A stretch of 64,000 bases of DNA from Streptomyces sp. RKAG290 (GCF_023701695.1 NZ_JAJOZC010000001.1:806001-870000); one strand, 5' to 3'. Shown: positions 54,515 to 63,165, numbered from the stretch's first letter. The notes: a model not told the origin generated them from the letters alone. Numbers and translations: made by a program.

Positions 54515-55036
54515 TCAGAGGGAGTGGTAGGAGCCGTCGTGGAAGAGCAGCGGACTGCGCCCCTCGTCGAGCCATGCGTCCACCACCCGGGCTATGACGA
54601 TGCGGTGGTCGCCGGCCGGGACCAGCTGCTCGGTCTCCAGCCGCAGCCAGCCGGCCACGCCTTCGAGCACCGGCTCCCCCTCCGGGAGGCGCCGCCAGCG
54701 GGTGGGAGCGGCGAACCGGTCGATGCCGCTGGTGGCGAAGGTGGTTGCCAGCGAGTGCTGTTCGGCGCCGAGGAAGTTCACGACGCTCGTGCGGGCCCGC
54801 TCGATGTGCGGCCACGACGAGGTGGTGGTGCCGATCCCGAACGACACGAGCGGCGGGTCCAGCGAGAGCGAACTGAGCGAGGTGGCGGTGAATCCGACGG
54901 GGCCGTGGCCCGCGTCGGCGGTGACGACCACGACTCCGGCGGGGTAGCGGCGGAAAGCCTGCTTGAAGCGGTCCGGGGCCACGCCCGTCGCGGCGGCCGC
55001 GGCAGGGGCCCGGTATGAGGACACGGTGACGGTCAA
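54515..55036 (-). CDS. Flavin reductase domain protein
   Basis: Roughly 173-residue FMN reductase-like protein of the split-barrel family: FKQAFRRYPAGVVVVTADAG, GFTATSLSSLSLDPPLVSFG, VVNFLGAEQHSLATTFA and the late GDHRIVIARVVDAW are typical. It supplies FMNH2 to the LLM monooxygenase. The start is uncertain: TTG 55036 follows GGGAGAGACG closely, a GTG at 55024 is four codons in, and an ATG at 55117 lacks a ribosome site and precedes sequence unlike the family. It is the first enzyme gene after the Cys-rich leader. Confidence 0.88.
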   Translation of the reverse strand: MTVTVSSYRAPAAAAATGVAPDRFKQAFRRYPAGVVVVTADAGHGPVGFTATSLSSLSLDPPLVSFGIGTTTSSWPHIERARTSVVNFLGAEQHSLATTFATSGIDRFAAPTRWRRLPEGEPVLEGVAGWLRLETEQLVPAGDHRIVIARVVDAWLDEGRSPLLFHDGSYHSL

Positions 55037-55118
55037 CGTCTCTCCCGAGATGGAAAGCTGAAAAGGGGCAGGAAAATGCGGCAGGCGCACGGAAAATGGC
55101 AGGCCGGACAGGGCCATC

Positions 55119-55183
55119 GAATTCAGCAGGGCGAATTCGGCAGGACGCGCGTCGGCGCGAATCGTCCGCCGGAATTCAGCAGG
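55119..55183. repeat. Three copies of GAATTCRGCAGG in the operon leader
   Basis: 12-bp elements at 55119-55130, 55133-55144 and 55172-55183 (GAATTCAGCAGG, GAATTCGGCAGG, GAATTCAGCAGG), between the Cys-rich leader stop and the flavin reductase start. The two nearest are 14 bp apart and the third is 39 bp further. They may be protein-binding sites or pairing elements of an attenuator. Confidence 0.6.
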
Positions 55184-55186
55184 TGA

Positions 55187-55309
55187 TTACCGGAGGCCCG
55201 GACAGGGGCTACAACACAGGAGCCGGGCGGAGAGAGCCGACGGCGCGACCGGGCAGCACGAGCGCGTCACCGAGGAGGCGCTCCCTGAAATCCGCTGCTG
55301 GCTGGTCAT
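55187..55309 (-). CDS. Candidate Cys-rich leader peptide of the sulfur operon
   Basis: 40-codon frame, MTSQQRISGSASS then TRSCCPV and a C-terminal RLLCCSPCPGLR, ending TAA at 55187. Five of the last 24 residues are Cys, in two CC pairs and one single, an extreme bias in a high-GC genome. It lies about 150 bases upstream of a sulfonate-type operon. Cys-rich uORFs upstream of sulfur-assimilation genes are a known way of sensing cysteinyl-tRNA in actinobacteria. An internal GTG (VTRSCC) is an alternative start. Translation is not proven. Confidence 0.55.
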   Translation of the reverse strand: MTSQQRISGSASSVTRSCCPVAPSALSARLLCCSPCPGLR

Positions 55310-55400
55310 GAATCCATCATCCCGTTCGGCTTCGCGCCCGGTCAACAATGCAACTGCCTGAATTAAGTCGGTTACGGGATCGGCCGAGGGTGAGGAGGCG

Positions 55401-56653
55401 TCAGGAGACCGCGGGCAGCGCCGGCCAGGGGCCGAGCGGGTCGGTGTACAGCGCGCCGAGCGCCACCGCTCCCCCGGCCGTGGCCAGGACGGAGCCGGTG
55501 AAGCTGGTCGGCACCACGGCCCGCTCCGGATCGTCACAGACCCAGGACCGCTCCGCCACCTCCGCCCGCAGGTCGGCCAGGCACTCCGGGATCCGGCCGG
55601 CCCCCGGCTCGACGACGACGAGCACCTCGGGGTCGAACATGTCGAGCAGGAGGGCCGCGGCCCGGCCCACCAGACGCGCCCGGCGCCGGAACAGCGCCAC
55701 GGCCCGCGGATCACCGGCAAGGGCCCGCTCCAGCAGCTCCGGGAACGATCCGACGACCAGGCCCTTCTCGGCGGCGCGCCGCACCATGGCGCGCTCCGAC
55801 ACCTCCGACTGGAGGCAGCCGGTCCGGCCGCAGGAACAGGGTTCGGCACCGCCCGTCCCCCGGCGCCGAGGGGCAGATGCGCCACGCTGCCCGCTCCCGA
55901 GCGCGGGCCCCGGTGCATGGCCCCCTCGGTGGCGAAGGCCGCGTCCACGACCGCGCCGACGAACAACAGGACGGTACTGGTCCGGGTCGACTCCTCGCCG
56001 AACAGCTGCTCCGCCCGCGCCAACGCCCGGGAGTGGCTGTCCACGTGGACCGGCAGCCCGGTGGCCGCGGAGAGGATGTCGCGGACCGGGACGTCGCGCC
56101 AGCCGAGCTGCGGATGTTCCACGATCACCCCGGCCTCGGGGTCGACCCGGTGCCCGGTCGCGAAACCCAGGGCGAGCACGGTGCGCCCGCCGGCGTGCTC
56201 CGCGGTCAGCCGGGGCAGCCGGGCGGCGAGTTCGCCGAGCATCCGGCGTGGATCGGTGGTGCGGTGCGGCTGCCGGTCCTCGGCCACGATCCGGCCGCGC
56301 AGGTCCATCAGGGACACGGTGGAGTGGGCGACGGCGATGTGCACCCCGGCCACCAGGTATCGGCCGGTGTCGATCTCGACGGGGATGTGCGGCCGCCCGA
56401 GCCCCCTGGGGCCTACGGTCTCGGCGCTCTCCCGGACCAGCCCGCGGGCCAGCAGCTGACCGACGTGCCCGGTCACCGAGGCGGGCGAGAGGCCGGTCAG
56501 CCGGGCGACGGTGGAGCGGGCGACCGGTCCGTGGTCGAGGATCGCCCCGAACACCGACCCGGTGCCCGCAAGGCGGCGGGCGGGTGCGGTGGCGGGTATG
56601 TCGGAGCGGCGCAGCGGGGCGGGGCGACGGCCGGGCGCAGACAGACTCTTCAC
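55401..56653 (-). CDS. ROK family transcriptional regulator (frameshifted here)
   Basis: About 417 residues after repair. The N-terminal winged HTH (GPVARSTVARLTGLSPASVT, VGQLLARGLV) precedes a ROK/glucokinase-like domain (VAGVHIAVAHSTVSLMDLRG, WRDVPVRDILS, HVDSHSRALARAEQLFG). The frame breaks in the C5 run 55857-55861; one added base restores LGAGGTGGAEPCSCGRTGCLQSE, which contains the ROK zinc motif CxCGxxGC. Start is taken as GTG 56653 after GGAAGACACT. It lies upstream of the sulfur operon on the same strand, separated by a 91-base promoter gap. Sugar-responsive repression is usual for the family; its target here is not evident. Confidence 0.85.
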
Positions 56654-57195
56654 AGTGTCTTCCAGGTCCTCGATGGCAGCGGGTGACGCGGTGCGTGCTC
56701 CGGTACGTACGGAGCTCGTGGCAGTCCGCCGCCGGCCGGGGGCCGGGGAGGCGCTGCGTTCCGGTGGAGAGTCACCCTGCGGGGACCGGGGCGATGGTGC
56801 GGGGCGGGTGTGCCGTCCCTGCGCCGGGTCGCGCGGGCGTGGTGCTCTCAGGCCTGAGGACACACGGCGGAGCACACGCGCTTCAGGTCGATATGACCTC
56901 GCGTCGTCAGGTGTGCGGATCGCTGCATGTCGCGCAAGGTAGCCGGACCGGCTCAACCCGGTCAAACCCTTGCCGCATCATGGACACCCGCGCCCCGGCG
57001 GGATGTTGCCCGGGTGTTGCGGCGGCATGGCGGGCATCCGGCGCGGCTGTGAACGGCGTCGCCGCGCCCGGACGGTGCGGCCGCCCCGGCCCGGCGGCCG
57101 CCGCCGATTTCTGGAATTAACCTCTGATGCCTTGTCATGGCCGGTTCTACGCGCATAGCTTGTGCTCCCTCATCACACTCTGAGGGGCAGTCTCC
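56654..57195. other. 542-base intergenic region upstream of ROK and nuclease genes
   Basis: Divergent spacer with no supported gene. It contains a perfect 9-bp hairpin GCGGCCGCC/GGCGGCCGC at 57077-57101 and a possible nuclease promoter, TTGTCA (57132-57137) with TAGCTT (57156-57161) at 18-base spacing. Confidence 0.5.
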
Positions 57196-59622
57196 GTGCG
57201 CATATCCACACCACGTTCCGTACTGCTGGCCGGCGCGGTCGCCGTGACCCTCTCGGCGACCGCGCTGCCCGCCGCATTCGCGGCCCCGTCCCCGACCGCC
57301 GTGATCTCCGAGGTGTACGGCGGCGGCGGGAACTCGGGCGCGAGCCTCACCCGCGACTTCGTCGAGCTGGCCAACGCGGGCTCGGCCCCGTACGACCTCT
57401 CCGGGTTCAGCGTCCAGTACCTGCCCGGTGCGCCGTCGGCAGGTTCGCTGTGGCAGGTGTCGGCGCTGACCGGTGCCGTCGCGCCGGGCGGCCGCTATCT
57501 GGTGGCCCAGGCCGCGGGCACCGGCGGCACCGTCGCCCTGCCCACCCCGGACGCCACCGGCACCGTCGCGATGTCCGCGGCCAGCGGCACCGTCGCGCTG
57601 GTCTCCGGCACCACCCCGCTGACGTGCAGGACGGCTGCCGACTGCGCCGCCGACACCCGCGTCGTCGACCTCGTGGGCTACGGCTCCGCGGTCGTCCGGG
57701 AGGGCGGCGGACCGGCGACGGGCGCCTCCGCGACCGCCTCCGTGGCGCGCGCGGCCTCGCTCGCCGACACCGACGACAACGCCGCCGACCTGTCCGCCGC
57801 AGCCCCCACCCCGGTGAACGCGGCCGGCGAGACGTCCGGCGGCGAGGACCCCGGCGACCCGGGCAACCCCACCGAGCCCGGCACCGTGCGGGTGCACGAC
57901 GTCCAGGGCACCACCCGGGTCTCCCCGCTGGACGGCCAGGCCGTGACCGGGGTACCCGGCGTCGTCACCGCGGTGCGCACCACGGGCTCGCGCGGCTTCT
58001 GGATCCAGGACACCTCGCCGGACGCGGACCCCCGTACGTCCGAAGGCGTCCTCGTCTACACCGGCTCCGCCGCCCCGACGGTCGCGGTCGGCGACTCGGT
58101 GCTCGTGAGCGGCACGGTGGACGAGTACTACCCGTCGGCCACCACGCAGTCCGTCACCGAGATCACCGCCCCCAGGACCACGGTCCTCTCCAAGGGCAAC
58201 GCGCTGCCGGCGCCGGCGGTGCTCGACGCGGCCTCGGTGCCCCGCGGGTACGTCCCCTCGGCGGGCGGCGGCTCGATCGACGCGCTGCCCCTCGAACCGG
58301 CCGCGTACGCGCTCGACCTCTACGAGTCGCTCGAAGGCACCCGGGTGCAGGCGTCCGACACCCGGGTCACGGGCGCGACCACCTCGTACGGCGAGGTCTG
58401 GGTGACCGTCGAGCCCCGGCAGAACCCGACCCGGCGCGGCGGCACGCTGTACTCCTCGTACACCGACCAGAACACCGGCCGGATCAAGGTGATGTCGCTC
58501 GACCCCGCGCGACCGCTCCCGGTGGCGAACGTCGGTGACGTGCTGTCCGGCACGACCACCGGCGTGCTGGACTACGACTCCTTCGGCGGCTACAGCCTCC
58601 AGGCCACCGCACTCGGCACCCGCACCGACCGGCACCTGAAGCGTGAGGTCACCAGGAAGCAGCGGGGCGGCGAACTCGCCGTCGCCACGTACAACGTGGA
58701 GAACCTGGACGCGCTCGACGCGCAGGACAAGTTCGACACGCTCGCCAAGGGCGTCGCGGTCAACCTGTCGGCCCCCGACATCGTGTCGCTGGAGGAGATC
58801 CAGGACGACAACGGCGCGGTCAACGACGGCACGGTCGGCTCCGAGGCCACCCTGAAGCGGTTCACCGACGCGATCGTCGCCGCGGGCGGCCCGCGGTACG
58901 CCTGGCGCTACATCGCCCCGCAGGACGGCAAGGACGGCGGCGAGCCCGGCGGCAACATCCGTAACGTCTTCCTCTTCAACCCTGCCCGGGTCTCCTTCGT
59001 GGACCGCGCGGGCGGCGACGCGACCACCGCGGTGAAGGCGGTGCGGACGAGGCACGGCGTCACCCTGTCGGCCTCGCCGGGCCGGATCAGCCCGGCGAAC
59101 GAGGCCTGGTCCGACAGCCGCAAGCCGCTGGTCGGCGAGTTCCGGTTCCACGGCAAGCCGGTGTTCGTCGTCGGCAACCACTTCACCTCCAAGGGCGGCG
59201 ACCAGCCGCTGCACGGCCGCTACCAGGAGCCGTCGCGCAGCTCGGAGACGAAGCGCGTCCAGCAGGCGGCGGAGGTCAACACCTTCGTCAAGTCACTGCT
59301 GGCGGTGGACAAGTCGGCGCAGGTCATCGCACTCGGCGACCTGAACGACTTCGCGTTCTCACCGACGATGTCCGCACTCACCGCCAGCAAGGTGCTCAAG
59401 CCGCTGATCACCACGCTGCCGGCGAACGAGCAGTACAGCTATGTCTACGAGGGCAACTCGCAGACGCTCGACCACATCCTGACGAGCCCCGGCATCCGGC
59501 GCCTCGACTACGACGTGGTGCACATCAACGCGGAGTTCGCAGACCAGGCCAGTGACCACGACCCGCAGATCGTGCGGGTGCGCACCGACGCCTCCGGCCA
59601 CGGGCACCACGACCACCACTGA
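57196..59622 (+). CDS. Secreted ExeM/NucH-type extracellular nuclease
   Basis: 808-residue secreted endonuclease. GTG 57196 follows GAGGGGCAGTCTCC; a Sec signal ends near residue 29 (PAAFAAP). Domain order: lamin-tail domain (about 33-160, VISEVYGGGGNSGAS), acidic linker, OB-fold region (about 230-380, FWIQDTSPDADPRTSEGVLVY cut at TSP), and a C-terminal endonuclease/exonuclease/phosphatase domain with ATYNVENLD, SLEEIQDDNG, GNHFTSKGGDQP, ALGDLNDFAFSP and ASDHDP as metal and catalytic sites. The tail HGHHDHH is His-rich. It probably degrades environmental DNA, possibly for phosphate or nutrients. It is monocistronic and shares a stop-codon hairpin with the next gene. Confidence 0.94.
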   Translation: MRISTPRSVLLAGAVAVTLSATALPAAFAAPSPTAVISEVYGGGGNSGASLTRDFVELANAGSAPYDLSGFSVQYLPGAPSAGSLWQVSALTGAVAPGGRYLVAQAAGTGGTVALPTPDATGTVAMSAASGTVALVSGTTPLTCRTAADCAADTRVVDLVGYGSAVVREGGGPATGASATASVARAASLADTDDNAADLSAAAPTPVNAAGETSGGEDPGDPGNPTEPGTVRVHDVQGTTRVSPLDGQAVTGVPGVVTAVRTTGSRGFWIQDTSPDADPRTSEGVLVYTGSAAPTVAVGDSVLVSGTVDEYYPSATTQSVTEITAPRTTVLSKGNALPAPAVLDAASVPRGYVPSAGGGSIDALPLEPAAYALDLYESLEGTRVQASDTRVTGATTSYGEVWVTVEPRQNPTRRGGTLYSSYTDQNTGRIKVMSLDPARPLPVANVGDVLSGTTTGVLDYDSFGGYSLQATALGTRTDRHLKREVTRKQRGGELAVATYNVENLDALDAQDKFDTLAKGVAVNLSAPDIVSLEEIQDDNGAVNDGTVGSEATLKRFTDAIVAAGGPRYAWRYIAPQDGKDGGEPGGNIRNVFLFNPARVSFVDRAGGDATTAVKAVRTRHGVTLSASPGRISPANEAWSDSRKPLVGEFRFHGKPVFVVGNHFTSKGGDQPLHGRYQEPSRSSETKRVQQAAEVNTFVKSLLAVDKSAQVIALGDLNDFAFSPTMSALTASKVLKPLITTLPANEQYSYVYEGNSQTLDHILTSPGIRRLDYDVVHINAEFADQASDHDPQIVRVRTDASGHGHHDHH

Positions 59623-59647
59623 TCCCGTTCGCGGGCGGGCGGGATCA
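59620..59647. terminator. Bidirectional hairpin built from both stop codons
   Basis: TGATCCCG (59620-59627) pairs with CGGGATCA (59640-59647). The first TGA is the nuclease stop and the last, on the minus strand, is the hydrolase stop, so each arm starts with a stop codon. Confidence 0.75.
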
Positions 59648-60559
59648 GCCGCCCGTCCGCGGCAGGACCCGCGCCGCCGCACGCGGCCGCGGCAGCGTGG
59701 CAAGGGGCCACAGGGCGGGCGCCGCCTCCAGCGGGAGATCGCTGAAGAAGCGGGCGGCCAGGTCCGCCACGTCGTCCGGGCGCTCCAGGACGACCCAGTG
59801 GTCGGATTCGCTGATGGTCAGGAACCGGCTGCCCTCGATCGTCGCCGCGAAGGCGCGCTGGCGTTCCGGTGAGGTGACCGTGTCGTGCTCACCCGCGAAC
59901 ACCATCGCGGGCACACCGCTCAGCCCGCCGGAGAAGTCCGGGCAGTGGTCCAGGGCCCGGCGCAGCGACTGCGCGGCGTGCGGGGAATGGGTGAGCACGT
60001 GCAGGAACGACCGCCGGACATAGCGCCGGGCGAGTTCCCTGCGGTGCACGGTGCGGTCCGGGTCCAGGCACATCAGCGCCTCGGCGGTCAGGGTGGCGAG
60101 CCCCTCCAGGTCACCGGCCGCCAGCCGGTCGACCGCGCGGCCCCAGTGGCTGCGCTGGGACTCACTGATGTGGGCCGGTACACCGCCGAGGACCAGCCGG
60201 GCGATGCGGCCGGGGTTCTGCTGTGCGCAGCCGAACGCGATCGACGCACCGTAGGAGAAGCCGAAGAGGTTGACCCGGGGGACGCCGAGGTCGTCGATGA
60301 TGGCGGTGACCGCCGCGTGCAGGATGTGGTCGCCGGTGCCCGGCGCCAGTGGGTCGGCGCCGCCCATGCCGGGCAGGTCGGCGGTGATGACCGGGGCCCG
60401 CGCCCCCAGGTGCTCGTCCATCTGCGGCCAGCCGTACATCCCCTGGAGCGCGCCGCCCAGCACGATGACGGGGTCGGTGCGGGGCGAGGGCTGCGGCAGG
60501 ATCCGGTAGCTGTAGCGCAGCCCGTGCACCGACAGGTTCCGGATGATCTCGTCGGGCAT
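59645..60559 (-). CDS. Alpha/beta hydrolase linked to ACP-KS mini-cluster
   Basis: 304-residue alpha/beta hydrolase. IVLGGALQGMYGWPQMDEHL forms the oxyanion region (Gly-Gly in place of the more usual HG), the nucleophile elbow is FGFSYGASIAFG, Asp lies in AGEHDTVTSPER and His in SESDHWVVLE. ATG 60559 has AAGGACCGATCACC upstream. It lies 30 bases after the KS gene and is probably cotranscribed with ACP and KS, where it could act as a thioesterase or ester hydrolase releasing the ACP-bound product. That role is inferred. Confidence 0.88.
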   Translation of the reverse strand: MPDEIIRNLSVHGLRYSYRILPQPSPRTDPVIVLGGALQGMYGWPQMDEHLGARAPVITADLPGMGGADPLAPGTGDHILHAAVTAIIDDLGVPRVNLFGFSYGASIAFGCAQQNPGRIARLVLGGVPAHISESQRSHWGRAVDRLAAGDLEGLATLTAEALMCLDPDRTVHRRELARRYVRRSFLHVLTHSPHAAQSLRRALDHCPDFSGGLSGVPAMVFAGEHDTVTSPERQRAFAATIEGSRFLTISESDHWVVLERPDDVADLAARFFSDLPLEAAPALWPLATLPRPRAAARVLPRTGG

Positions 60560-60588
60560 GGTGATCGGTCCTTAGGTCCGCTGCGCCG

Positions 60589-61833
60589 TCAGGCCCTGGT
60601 GAGGACGAGTGCGGCGTTGTGCCCGCCGAAGCCGAGCGAGGTCTTGACGGCCGCGTCGAACGCTCCCGGCCGGGCCTCCTTGCTCACCACTTCGATCGGG
60701 ATCTCCGGGTCGGGGGCGTCCAGATTGACGGTGGGCGGTACGAGTTGGTGCTGGAGGGCCAGCACGGTCAGCGCGGTCTCGATGCCGCCCGCGGCGCCGA
60801 GGGTGTGTCCGGTCATGGCCTTCGTCGAGGTGACGAGGGGGTGATCGCCGAGCACCCGGCGCAGCATCGCCGCCTCGATCAGGTCGTTCGACACGGTCGA
60901 GGTGCCGTGGGCGTTGACGTGCCCGATGTCCGCGGCGGCGACCCCGGCGTCCGCGAGGGCGGTGCGCAGGGCCCGTTCGATGCCGAGCCCCCCGGGGTCC
61001 GGTGCGACGGCGGAGTACGCGTCGCTGGACGCCCCGTATCCCGCGACGTGCGCGCGGACCGTGGCGCCCCGGGCACGCGCGTGTTCGGGGCGTTCCAGTA
61101 CGAGGAGTCCGGCGCCCTCGCCGACGACGAACCCGTCGCGGTGGGTGTCGAAGGGGCGGCAGGCCGCCTCGGGGTCGTCCCGGCGGGTGGAGACCGCCTT
61201 CAGCTGGCAGGCGCTGGCGATCAGCAGGCGGGAGCAGACCGATTCGGCGCCGCCCGCGACGACGATGTCGCAGGCCCCGGTGCGCAGCATCTGGTGCGCG
61301 GTGCCGATGGCCACGGTCCCCGACGAGCAGGCGGTGGAGACGGCCTGGCTCGGGCCGTGCGCGCCGAGGTCCGTGGCGACGCTGCTGGCGGCGCCGTTGA
61401 CGACGGTGAGCGGGGCGAGCTTGGGCGAGACCCGGCGGGCGCCGCGCTCGGTGAGGGCGGTGTGCTGCTCGTCGTAGAAGGGCAGTCCGCCGTGGGCGGA
61501 GCCGATGACGACGGCGACGCGGCCGCTGTCCCAGACCGAAGGGTCGAGCCCGGCGTCGGCGACGGCTTCGCGGGCGGCGATGACGGCGAGCTGCGAGAAG
61601 CGGTCCATGAGCCGCTGGGTCGCCACCCCGAGCACCGCCCTCGTGTCGAGGCCGGTGACTGTGTACATGAAGTCGCAGGGCAGGCCGTGCAGTTCGGGCC
61701 TGTGCAGCACGGAGGGCGCGTCGACGGCCTCGGACACCCCGCGCCAGGTGGCGGCGGTCCCGACCCCCGCCGCGGTGACGAGACCGATCCCGGTGACTGC
61801 GGCGGCGAAGGGCTCGGGCCGGTAAGGGGTCAT
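60589..61833 (-). CDS. Beta-ketoacyl-ACP synthase (KAS II/FabF-like)
   Basis: 414-residue condensing enzyme with an intact triad: Cys169 in AVSTACSSGTVAIG, His309 in HVNAHGTSTVSND and His343 in TKAMTGHTLGAAGG. The C-terminus KTSLGFGGHNAALVLTRA is standard for KAS II and type II PKS ketosynthases. ATG 61833 overlaps the ACP stop (ATGA), so KS and ACP are made together. No malonyl transferase, ketoreductase or chain-length factor is nearby, so it must borrow other components or act on a single condensation. It differs from the housekeeping fab cluster in context. Confidence 0.94.
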   Translation of the reverse strand: MTPYRPEPFAAAVTGIGLVTAAGVGTAATWRGVSEAVDAPSVLHRPELHGLPCDFMYTVTGLDTRAVLGVATQRLMDRFSQLAVIAAREAVADAGLDPSVWDSGRVAVVIGSAHGGLPFYDEQHTALTERGARRVSPKLAPLTVVNGAASSVATDLGAHGPSQAVSTACSSGTVAIGTAHQMLRTGACDIVVAGGAESVCSRLLIASACQLKAVSTRRDDPEAACRPFDTHRDGFVVGEGAGLLVLERPEHARARGATVRAHVAGYGASSDAYSAVAPDPGGLGIERALRTALADAGVAAADIGHVNAHGTSTVSNDLIEAAMLRRVLGDHPLVTSTKAMTGHTLGAAGGIETALTVLALQHQLVPPTVNLDAPDPEIPIEVVSKEARPGAFDAAVKTSLGFGGHNAALVLTRA

Positions 61834-62063
61834 ACCGCCACCTTGCGGTGCACGGCGTCGACCAGTTGGCCGACGGTGTCGCGCGAGGTCAGCTGGACGT
61901 CGTCCAGGTCGACGCCCATCCGGTCCTCGATGAGGAGCCGCAGTTCCTCCAGGGCCAGCGAATCCAGCCTGAGTTGACGGAGCGACGCTTCGGGGCGGAT
62001 GGCCACGGGATCGGTTCCGAAGTTCGCCACCAGCAAGGTGCTGATCTCGTCTGCCGTGCTCAT
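61830..62063 (-). CDS. Acyl carrier protein
   Basis: 77-residue ACP with the phosphopantetheine Ser35 in LRLDSLALEELRLLIED, acidic helix II and the C-terminal TVGQLVDAVHRKV. ATG 62063 follows GGAGGAGTGCCC. It is first in the ACP-KS-hydrolase unit and coupled to the KS by an ATGA overlap. A dedicated ACP next to a lone KS marks a small acyl-processing module rather than primary fatty acid synthesis. Confidence 0.94.
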   Translation of the reverse strand: MSTADEISTLLVANFGTDPVAIRPEASLRQLRLDSLALEELRLLIEDRMGVDLDDVQLTSRDTVGQLVDAVHRKVAV

Positions 62064-62349
62064 GGGCACTCCTCCGCAGTCGTACGCGGTGACGCCTTGC
62101 CGCGTGGGGTGTGAGTGCCATCGGGGGACGCCGGCCGGTCCGGAGGGACCCTTTATACGCCTTGTCGGCGTCGCCTCCGGTCCCCGTTCCCCCGTGCGGT
62201 GGGGGGATGGGCAGGTGTACGAATCCGCTGGTGCACGTCTGGGGACGAATCGGCGGGCGCGCGGAGAGACCGCCCGTCGGCAGGCTCCGGCCGGCGGGCC
62301 GATCAACGGGCCTCCTCCCGGTGGGGCTTCGCCCGTACACTCCGCGATC

Positions 62350-63069
62350 ATGAACATCGAATCGACACAGGCCACCGACGCCCGCGCCCTGTTCTCCACC
62401 ATGTCCACGATGCGCGCCATGCGGCGCCTCAAGCCGGAACCCGTGCCGGACGAGACGCTGGAGCAGCTCATACAGGCCGCCGTCTGGGGTCCCAGCGGCG
62501 GCAACATGCAGTGTTACGAGTACGTCGTAGTGACCGACCGCGAGGTGATGGCCCGCCTCGCACCGCTGTGGAAGAGGTGTGTCGACGCGTATCTGGCGAC
62601 GACCGGGAAGCACGCCCCGAAGGGGATGGACGACGCGGCGTACGGCCGGATGGTCGCCGCGATCGAGTACCAGCGCGACCACTTCGCCGAGACCCCCGCA
62701 CTGATCGTGCCCTGCTACCGGTTCCCGGAGCCGCAGTTCGACGAGGAGGGGCTGCTCGCCTACGCGCAGGCGCTCGGCCCGGCGGGCGTCGAGCACATGA
62801 CGGGCACCCAGACCCGCTTCCAGGCGCTCGCCGAGGGCTCCTGCGTCTATCCCGGCGTCCAGAACCTCCTGCTCGCCGCCCGGGCGCTGGGGCTCGCGGC
62901 GAACGTCACCATCTGGCACCTGATGCTGGAGCAGGAGTGGAAGGAGGCCCTCGGCATCCCCGAGGACATGCAGACCTTCGCCGCCGTTCCGGTCGGGTGG
63001 CCGCAGGGCAACTTCGGACCGGTCCGGCGCCGCCCGGTGGCGGACGTCATCCACCGCGACCGCTGGTAG
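62350..63069 (+). CDS. Nitroreductase family FMN oxidoreductase
   Basis: 239-residue FMN-dependent reductase. MSTMRAMRRLKPEPVPDE gives the FMN-phosphate Arg cluster and QLIQAAVWGPSGGNMQCYEY the conserved Ser/Asn. LLLAARALGLAANVT and the final RRRPVADVIHRDRW match the family end. ATG 62350 was chosen; the frame extends upstream into the divergent promoter without a better site. It is divergent from the ACP gene across a 286-base spacer that holds no other gene. Whether it acts on the ACP-KS product is unknown. Confidence 0.9.
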   Translation: MNIESTQATDARALFSTMSTMRAMRRLKPEPVPDETLEQLIQAAVWGPSGGNMQCYEYVVVTDREVMARLAPLWKRCVDAYLATTGKHAPKGMDDAAYGRMVAAIEYQRDHFAETPALIVPCYRFPEPQFDEEGLLAYAQALGPAGVEHMTGTQTRFQALAEGSCVYPGVQNLLLAARALGLAANVTIWHLMLEQEWKEALGIPEDMQTFAAVPVGWPQGNFGPVRRRPVADVIHRDRW

Positions 63070-63074
63070 GACGG

Positions 63075-63109
63075 CCGGCCCGCCCCGGCGGACAACCGGG
63101 GCGGGCCGG
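63075..63109 (+). terminator. Strong terminator after nitroreductase
   Basis: CCGGCCCGCCCCGG (63075-63088) is exactly complementary to CCGGGGCGGGCCGG (63096-63109) around a 7-base loop, 5 bases after the stop. Confidence 0.8.
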
Positions 63110-63152
63110 GCGCCGAGCGGTGCCCCACAGCCGGACCCGCCGTCGCCCCTCA

Positions 63153-63165
63153 ACTCCATTGGAGT
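63153..63165. promoter_or_regulatory. Palindrome ACTCCA-T-TGGAGT before the amidase gene
   Basis: Perfect 6-bp inverted repeat with a 1-base centre, 137 bases upstream of the ATG at 63302. It may be an operator in the amidase promoter; no regulator is recognised. Confidence 0.4.

Noticed and set aside
55187..56965. One 592-residue regulator covering ROK and leader
   Set aside because: Its C-terminal third is a shifted reading of the ROK domain that runs on through the operon leader; the correct ROK frame ends at 55401 with a family-like C-terminus.
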